Shown: in pieces, positions 56,777 to 64,000 of the stretch
Layout: the number at the start of each line of letters is the position of its first letter
Numbering within the stretch: position 1 is the first letter of the stretch
DNA from: Rehmannia glutinosa
Lineage: Eukaryota > Streptophyta > Magnoliopsida > Lamiales > Orobanchaceae
DNA length: 64,000 bases
NCBI GenBank assembly: GCA_016081115.2
Contig: CM071930.1
Span: 3,701,419 to 3,765,418 of the forward strand
Direction of reading: 5' to 3'
The notes under the pieces: model-generated
Told to the model about the DNA's origin: nothing
Databases searched by the model: none
What the model saw: the letters and a program-made list of their open reading frames with translations, nothing else
Program-made: the position numbers and the translations under genes

Positions 56777-57439
56777 AAGCGTGAAATTTTACTTAGGGTT
56801 TAAAATTATATAACTCTATTTCTTAAATACTATTATGCTAATTTTTTTACATTTATTGTCTTCAAATGTTTTTGAGTGCTTATTCAATTAATTTAAATTA
56901 TCATGCAATAATATTAATGAGGACATATATACGTTGATTATGCTTTTACAAGTGAATATCATGCTAATTAAAGGATTACTACAATTTTTTTTCCAGGAAT
57001 GACTACAATGTTTTTGTAAATAACGAAAATTAACAACTAAAATAGAATAATAATGAGAATTAATGTGAAAGGTGAAAACATTATATTTTATTTTACTTCA
57101 ATATCTAATTACTAGTACCTTAAAATAACATACTCCCATCGTACTTAGTCTATATTATTATACTGCACTTTCACGTACATTTTCATAAATTCCTCATGCA
57201 TGGCCACTACATAATGTGAAAACAACGGAATTGACATGTCTTAAATTAAGACTACTATAATATATATAAGATGAAAACGGAACATAACCTACTATGAAAT
57301 ATTTCAAAAAGAAAATAGAAGTAATAAATTTGTGACAAGAGTACATGCCAAATGTTAGCAATTTTACACGACTTGCTATTAATTATTTGTCGCAATATTT
57401 AAGATTGCAAACCAAAATGTACCTTTCAGAAATTATTAT
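56777..57439. other. AT-rich intergenic DNA
   Basis: This stretch has no open frame or repeat that I recognise. It is the 3' flank of the dioxygenase gene on the minus strand and may hold its untranslated region and terminator. Confidence 0.5.
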
Positions 57440-60400
57440 TTAAGACAACCTGAAATATGGCAACTTAGGTTTCCCATCTCCACTTTTGCTCAAGTAAAAG
57501 GTTTCATATTCTTTATATGTTGTATCCCTGTAGAGAGGAGGCTCTTCTTCTGTTATTAAACCCTTGATAGGTCCATAAACTCGAGCATTATCACCAATAT
57601 CTTTACTATGTGGTTTCAAGAAGGCAGCAACAGAAATCCTTGGAACCTCCTTAAACACCAGTGCTCTGTGCAGAACACCTTTAAACTTATCATTGGTAAT
57701 AAGCTGCAAAAAAAAAAAAAGAAATTAGCTTTTCATGAAAATAATGCAAACCATTTCTGTTAATTAGCTAGGTTCCAATGAAAAGTTTCATATAACACAT
57801 GAAAAAAATGTGAAAAATTAGTCATGGGGTAGTAAAATTGATCTTCTAAGAATTGCGTTTTGCAAAAAACATGTTGCAACTAAAAACAAAAAAAAAAAAA
57901 AAAGAAGGAAGATTACACGCACCTTGACTATTTTATTCGCTAGAAATTGAAAAATAGGCCGCTGGACATGTGATAAGCATGTCGGTTTTTGTAGCTGATT
58001 TTTCAATTTTCAGCGGAAAAAAGACTTTGAAGAGTTCTTTTTTTTTAATTATTTTAATTGCATGCAGGCCCGGACTTGAGGGCACGCCCAACAAGCCGGT
58101 GCTTAGGGCCCAAAAAATTTAAGACAATAACTTATTCAACTTGTAATTTAAGACAATAATTATAATAAAAATGCCCGATTGAGGAGTAAATTGGTTGGCG
58201 GTTTAAATTTTTCCGAAATCAATTATCAATTTGTGGATTTCATTTATTTTGGTCTCAATGGATATCGATATATGACATAGTGAATTCACCATGACTTGGT
58301 TTAAAAAAAGAAGCATAAATAAAACTATCCATCCACCTATCAGCAAAATCGAGCCCCAAATAAATTGGAGAAAACCCAAAAAAAAAAAAAAAATTTCAAG
58401 GCAAGAATGGAAACATCTCCACATAAGATTCTAAAGAGCTTCACATAACTTCTATCACATGATTTTTTGGGTTTTCCTCCGGCTTATTTGGGGCTCGATT
58501 TTGCTGAGAGGATACGTAGTTTTATTTCTGCTTCTTTTTTTATCCAAATCATGGTGAATTTTCCATGTCATATGTCCTGTCCGTTATTAGGTTCGGGATA
58601 AAATGAAATCCCCAAATAGAAAATCGATTCAGGGAAAAATTGAAATCACCAGCCAATTTAGTTCTCAATTTGCCATTTTATAAAAATTATTGTCTTAAAT
58701 TGCAAGTTGAATAAGTTAATGTTCTTTTTTGCCACCACGCAATAGTTAGAGGGTATTTTTTGCACTTTAGCCTACTATATGGCAACAACGAATACAAATT
58801 TGAAAATGAATATATGAATGCATGAAAATCAAAACTTGCCTGCACAAATTCTCCAACATTTATAACAAGACCTCCAACCAAGGGAGGGACATTAAACCAG
58901 TCATTCTGGTGTAGCACCTGAAAGCCACCAGTTTGGTCTTGTAAGAGAATAGTAAGCAAGCCAATATCAACATGAGTTCTATTGCCAAAGGTGAGTTCGG
59001 GCTCGGGACACGGCGGATGATAATGGCTTGCCAATAGCATTGTCTCAGCACAACCAATGTCTTTAAGGTAACTGGGATTAAGGCCCAATGCCTCGGACAA
59101 CAATTCGTAAACCGTATGGCCTACTTTCATGACATACTTTGAGTACTCAAAGGTGATGTCTCTGCATGGAGAGCATAAAAAGTTTAATTGACTTGGATAG
59201 GAAAAAGATATGTTTGATTTTGTATCAAAAATAAAATCCGGGAGGTTGTTTTTTGGCTTTTTTTTTTACTTTCAAAAAAGTCTCTTATATTTGAAGGGAA
59301 TGAGGAATAGAAGTTGGGTAAGTCTCGTGCCAGACTATCTAACGGATTTAAACCATTAGACGGATCCAAATATCGGCTTGTGGTCAATCTATCCATTGAC
59401 CCCAAGACAACCAAGGGCGGAGCGTAACACTTTAGCAGGTGGGTGATACACACGAAAATAGGGTGGGCCGGATAGAAAATCCAAGAAAAAATAATACAAA
59501 TTATAACTATTTTTTTTAAATTCTCACTAAATTTTTTTTCTTCTAAAAAAGGGTTGGGCCAGGGCCCAGATTGGCCCCAACCTTGTCTCCACCATTGCGC
59601 ACAACCACTAACACCACAACAACAACATTCGTTGGCCATTGCAAATACTTTTTAGAATGACTACTAATACTTTTTGGTATGACTACTAATTCTTTTCAGG
59701 AAAAATACTAAAATACATTTAATAATTTTTTTTATACTTTTCAATAAGATTATTAATATATTTTAGGGGTATTACTAATACCTTTTTTTTTGGGGGGGGG
59801 GGGGAGAAATCAATAATTTTCATTAGAATTACTTAAAAAACTGTTCAAGGGTTGCTAATACTTTTCCTGGGGATTACTAATACTTTTCAAATGGATTGTT
59901 GATACTTTTCAAATGGATTGTTAATACTTTTCATAGGAAAAAATAATGTTTTTGAGGATTGTATAATAGTATGTCACTGTCTAATACTTTTCACGGGGAC
60001 AATTAATATATTTTAGGGGGATTACTAATACTTTGAAAGGAAAAAATCAATATTTTTCATGAGGGCGCTACTAAAAATATTGTTCAAGAGGATTACTAAT
60101 ATTTTTCAGTTATACTACTAATACTTTTCAGATGTACGATAATACTTTTTAGGGGAACAACTAATACTTTTAACATCGCCTAATATTACAAAAACTCCAC
60201 CGGTCCGGAGAGCCTATGACACCGCCCTAGAATATTAAAAAAATGTCACTGGTGCATGAAATTATAATAAAACCTGGGTCGGGTTGGGTCCGTCTAACGG
60301 AAATCCGTTAGACGGTCTAACCCAAGTTTTGTCATAGAAGTTTAATTAGGGTCAATTGAAAAGGGTTAATTGTAATTTTAATCATGTATATAATTCTTAG

Positions 60401-61517
60401 AGATTGGCTACACCTGTCAATAGGGCTGGGCCATTGCCAGCTCGTCGAGCCAAGGGAAAATCAGACAGGTCCAGACCGGGTCAAATAGTGACCGGCAATG
60501 GCATAGCCGGAAATAATATTAGGGTGGGATAATACACAAAAACGAGGTGAGTCGGATAAAAGCTACATATAAATTTTAAGTAATCTTTTTTTTCAAAAAA
60601 TTCTTAAGGGCAGGACCCAAGTTACCCCCCCACTCCACCACTGGTGATCAGGATGATATTTTTAGAGTCCAAGCCATCAAAATACACGTAAATGTTGTGT
60701 CAGTCTTGTGTTTTTGGCCAAGCGAAATAGGCCCAGTTTATTGTAGGCCTCTAAATATTACATTAAAAATATTTCAAACCACTCCTTACATTTATAAAAA
60801 AATATTATAATTATACCTAAAATTTAAGATACAATCAAACCTCAACGAGATTTTTGTAATTCTTAACAACCTCAGCTCCTGGTTTTTGTAATTAGCGCCC
60901 CAATCTGAGAGGGTTTTTTGTAATTATCCCAAAAATAAATCTAACACGTACCTGAGTACATCTGGGAATTCTTGTGGATCAGGTGGATTTGGAGCCATGA
61001 CACAAGTAACAGAATCCCTCCACGCCGCGGCCGGCGCTGTATAAAGATTGAAATTGCTTTTGAACTGGAACCTTCTAGAAGGATCCCGCGTATAGTATTT
61101 CTTCTTCACATCTGCGTCCTGTTCGTTAAATTCTCGAACCCTTTCGATCATTTCATTCATCACACTTACAGGCATTTCATGGTTAATTATCTGAAAGAAA
61201 CCCCATTCCTCCGACGCCGTTTTAACTTTCCCGATAATCTCAGAGCGCGATGCGACGTCGTTTATTCCTTTTACGTCGATGATTGGAAAGCTAAACCTGG
61301 AATTATTATTATTATTATTATAATTGCCATCATCGTCAGAAGATATTGGCTTATCGTTTTCGTCGACGAAAAAGCTTGGGATCTTTTTAATGCCCGCATC
61401 GACAAGTCCTTTTACTCCTGCTTTTGAATCGTCGAAAGCTTTCAGTTCGCTTTGCCTGTCTGATTCAGCTTTTTTCGTTTTCGCTTCAAATTCGTTACAT
61501 GTTTTTGTGACATTCAT
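57440..61517 (-). CDS. 2-oxoglutarate/Fe(II) dioxygenase, ACC-oxidase-homolog class (3 exons)
   Basis: Minus-strand exons 61517-60952, 59161-58840 and 57703-57440 give 383 residues with matching phases. Exon 1 starts MNVTKTCNEFEAKTKK and has the class hallmarks AGVKGLVDAGIKKIPSFF, FPIIDVKGIND and WGFFQIINHEMPVSVM. Exon 2 has ELLSEALGLNPSYLKDIGC and the iron ligands H252 and D254 in NRTHVDIG. Exon 3 has the distal H308 (VLHRAL) and the co-substrate R318-x-S320 in PRISVAAF. All catalytic residues are present, so it may be active; the substrate cannot be told. It is the DOXC type often annotated as 1-aminocyclopropane-1-carboxylate oxidase homolog, not true ACC oxidase. Intron 1 (1.8 kb) holds transposon debris. 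Intron 2 (1.1 kb) starts with a GC donor and holds a long inverted repeat. A run of about six asparagines near residue 80 is coded by an AAT repeat. The start was chosen as the ATG giving the usual N terminus. Confidence 0.93.
58070..58730. repeat. Long inverted repeat (hairpin) in intron 2 of the dioxygenase gene
   Basis: The left arm, about 58119-58385, and the right arm, about 58465-58730, are reverse complements over roughly 260 bases with some mismatches. Paired words include AATAACTTATTCAACTTG with CAAGTTGAATAAGTTA, GCAAAATCGAGCCCCAAATA with TATTTGGGGCTCGATTTTGC, and CACCATGA.TTGG with its complement. About 80 bases separate the arms. The left border (58070 on) carries GGCCCGGACTTGAGGGCACG, similar to hAT-type ends. 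The transcript would fold into one long hairpin. Confidence 0.85.
59333..60317. mobile_element. Inverted-repeat element with ACTAATACTTTT array in intron 1
   Basis: The ends are GACTATCTAACGGATTTAAA followed by CCATTAGACGG (59333-59363) and its approximate reverse complement (CCGTCTAACGGAAATCCGTT followed by AGACGGTC, 60290-60317). The interior from 59640 to 60180 is an array of degenerate 18-25 bp units built around ATTACTAATACTTTTCA. The same family left a fragment at 18885-19165. No coding sequence was seen. A GGGTGGGCCGG-type repeat lies at 59400-59560 and a relative at 60480-60640. Confidence 0.65.
60757..60935. mobile_element. Partial MITE in intron 1 of the dioxygenase gene
   Basis: The stretch ends AGGGTTTTTTGTAATTATCCC and holds ATCAAACCTCAACGAGATTT and TTTTTGTAATTAGC words. 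This is the right end of the MITE family at 5947-6232 and 7345-8923. The left end is not clear, so it may be truncated. Confidence 0.6.
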
Positions 61518-61583
61518 TTTTCTCTGTTTTGTTGTTACTTGTATGTCTTGAATTTCAGACACAGAAATTTGATATGTTTCGTG

Positions 61584-61594
61584 TATATATATAA
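61584..61594 (-). promoter_or_regulatory. Likely TATA box of the dioxygenase gene
   Basis: On the minus strand TTATATATATAC lies about 67 bases before the chosen start codon, a normal core-promoter spacing with a short leader. Confidence 0.55.
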
Positions 61595-61643
61595 GAGGAT
61601 ATGTTGGAAGGGTTGGTGGGAAGTAGCCTTCTAGGGTTTGCAA

Positions 61644-64000
61644 GTGAATAATTAGTTATTTTTATTGGGCTGAAATTTAAATATGGTTGAATTTTTGGGT
61701 TGAAAAGTAGGAAATATTGTTGAGTACTCATCTTGGGTTGAAATTAATTTGACTCATATGAATTATATCAGATAAATATTAAATTTATTCATTCCCTACT
61801 TAAATTTATTTATGGTTGAATTTTGGGATAAAGGTTAATTAGGTTTATTATTATGTAATAATTTAAATTCGGCCCTAAAGCTTATATATGGGCCTAATAG
61901 GCCCAGCACAGAACGAAATATTTTTTTTTTTTTTTTTTGAGGAAACAGAACGAAATAATTGGATCTCACTCTCGATCGAGTTTCTCATGGACTCGACCCA
62001 TGATTAACGTTTATAGGCCGTTTGATTATCCTTGGATTAATAAAGAAGAAAAATATAGACTTTAACCTGATCTTGGTTCCTATCCGGAATTGGAATATTA
62101 AAGGTAATAGAAGTATGTCTAATTCTATTATTCTGATTCATCTCAAAATAAATTACTAGAAAAAGCAATTTCATTTTATTTCAGTGAATAAATCAGATGT
62201 ACTTAAGGTCAGGTCGCATCGCTTCGCCATGAACCTAGGTACTTAATTCCAGGGACATGTAAATAGACGAACGTTAGGCTAGCCAGATGGACCCCCAACT
62301 AAGGTAGTAAGGTCGTTAGGAACTGAAGAGTGGGGTGAATAATTGATTATGAGATACCTGTGTCGATCAAACTGTGTTGGGTTTATAGGTGTTGACCTCT
62401 CTAAGCCGTACAGGCTACCTCCACTTGTCCGAATTGCCCAGACTTTCTTGTCACTCACAAAACGACCTGGTTCGTGAGTTTGAGTCAAGACCCGAGTAGA
62501 AAACACGTGGATATATCTTATGGCATTTTAGTCATTTAGCTAACTCACGAGGTTAAGCAGTAATTTGGACATAATACACATCATACTTGATGCCTAATTT
62601 TTAATCGCATAAGGGCATAAAAAGAGCCGAGCTTAACTCAACAACACACACACAATTCGTCTCCATTGTAAATCTTTTTGAAGTTGATTCTCTAAAGGAA
62701 AAATTAGAAATTTAGTCCGCTAACTTTAGTCATTTAGACATTTAGTTCGCTAGGGAGTCAAATTTCGATTTAGACCAATAACTTTCGATTTTTCAGACAT
62801 TTAGTCTGAATTTTGCCGGAGAAAGCTAATCTCACTGGAAATTGCTGAGTTGGATTATAAGTTGCTTACGTGGACAAGAAATGGAGGATTTTTCAAATTT
62901 AGATGAAAAATTGCTCATGTGTCATGCATGTAAGTTATTTAAAATAAATAGAACATAAAACAAAAATAAATCTGAAAAACCAATATTCCTATAATAAAAC
63001 ATATTTATGAAAAAAACAAAAATCATCAAAACTAAATAATGAAAAATAAAATAAAAATTATAAATTTATAAATTAGATAAAAAAAATATTAAATTAATCA
63101 GATGGAGCAATTTAAGAAAAACGAAATTTGGAAAATTAATATAAAAATTCTTTTTTCTTGTATCTCCCTTCTTAGGAGAGCTATAATGAAAAGATTAATT
63201 TTTATTTATTTATCTTGTTTGTTTATAATTAAACATATTGTTTTATAATTTTATTTTTCTCTTATTAAATTAAGCATGAGATGAGGTAAATTTGGGTATA
63301 TCTAATTTTTTACTAGGAAATTTGGAAAAAAATAAATATTAATTAATATTAAGTTAAATTTTTGTTATTAAGTAAATTTAAAGTAAAATTAAGCATAGAT
63401 TAAGCAGAATTAACTACATAATTGTTGGTTATCAAGAAACATTTTGGAAACGAAAAAATCTTGACAAACAAAGCGAATATTAGAACAAATTAAGTAAAAA
63501 TTAAACAACATTTAGGCAAGATTAAATAAAGAATAAATAGTAGGCAATGATTAAGCAAAATTTTATTAAGGAAAAAAAAGAAAAGAGCAGTCTGACCAAC
63601 CCCGCCGGCCCACTCCACCTCCGCCACCAAGAACAACTACAGCCACCGACCCACCACCACCAAGACCAACCCCCATCTCCGCCAAAACACCTCGATTTCT
63701 TTTAATTTTTTAAAGAGAAAATACCTGATTTCTAGGTTTTTCTTATCAATTTTGAAGAGCAACTGGGCGATAAGAAGAAGAAGGATATGGGGAGGGGCGG
63801 GCGCGAGGGTAAACGAGAGGGTTTGGCGCGAGGTTGGGGTGAGGGGGACGACGACGGTGATTTCTTAATCAAAGGTGATGGTGGGTGTTGGGTTCTTCAT
63901 TTAGGATTTTTTTGATTTTTTTCCTGAAACTTAGAGTTTAGCTTATCAATTTTTTATTTTGATTTATTTTTCATCATTGAATTGCCAACACAACATTTTT
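61644..64000. other. AT-rich intergenic DNA to the window end
   Basis: No gene is supported. The frame at 62279-62506 is short and unlike any family I know. 62700-62830 has the style of a small plant MITE or repeat (repeated AATTTAGTC.. and ATTTAGACATTTAG words). 63240-63580 is an AT-rich stretch with repeated TTAAGCA/AAATTAAGC words. 63590-63860 is unusually GC-rich and purine-skewed, with CCGCC/CCACCACC runs then GGGGCGGGCGCGAGGG. It could be the edge of a gene or another repeat, and the window ends before this can be judged. Confidence 0.5.

Noticed and set aside
1..64000. tRNA and rRNA genes
   Set aside because: I saw no convincing cloverleaf with A and B boxes or rRNA core sequence by eye. 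A tRNAscan-SE run would settle this.

Overview
This is a window of plant nuclear DNA, most probably from a eudicot. The genes have spliced exons with AT-rich introns. The retrotransposons are plant types: Athila-like and other Ty3/gypsy, SIRE-like and other Ty1/copia, and a plant LINE. hAT, CACTA and Helitron DNA transposons are also present. The species cannot be told from the sequence alone. All coordinates, splice sites and repeats were read by eye; no alignment or database search was run.

Only three loci look like intact host genes: a TMEM220-like membrane protein (5413-6383, +, 3 exons), a PLATZ-type zinc-binding regulator (17557-18327, -, 2 exons) and a 2-oxoglutarate/Fe(II) dioxygenase of the ACC-oxidase-homolog class (57440-61517, -, 3 exons, one intron with a GC donor). 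They do not form an operon or an obvious pathway. They are islands in transposon DNA, and two of them carry transposons in their introns.

Layout. 1-4810: degenerate LINE (endonuclease, reverse transcriptase, zf-RVT region) broken by a 1.7 kb foreign block. 5413-6383: TMEM220-like gene, followed by a hAT MITE with a perfect 8 bp target duplication (6526-7229). 7341-17372: a tandem segmental duplication of two units. Each unit holds a MITE with a solo LTR inside it, plus fragments of a PPR gene and of a PYROXD2-like oxidoreductase gene. Later insertions (a hAT transposase gene, a small 176 bp MITE, a 270 bp insert) tell the two units apart. 17557-18327: PLATZ gene. 18.8-20.2 kb: hAT and CACTA debris. 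20.6-25.4 kb: SIRE-like copia remnant in which most of pol is deleted. 26.0-26.86 kb: two related LTR-like sequences in inverted orientation. 26858-42017: long Athila-like element with an env-like reading frame and a nested Helitron (36623-39948). Its 3' LTR is cut short. 42.0-56.8 kb: minus-strand Ty3/gypsy remnant whose gag is split by a 9989 bp CACTA transposon (45906-55894). 57.4-61.5 kb: dioxygenase gene. 61.6-64.0 kb: AT-rich intergenic DNA.

The most interesting object is the CACTA transposon. It has CACTA termini, a 3 bp AGA target duplication and many subterminal GACACCGG/CCGGTGTC words, and I see no transposase in it. On its minus strand it carries pieces of at least three unrelated host genes: three spliced 5' exons of a long-chain acyl-CoA synthetase, an ILR3-type bHLH exon and a chloroplast-type ribose-5-phosphate isomerase. 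The isomerase piece was later split by a complete copia element (50162-55355, target duplication GTGCG). The nesting order is therefore gypsy gag, then gene-carrying CACTA, then copia.
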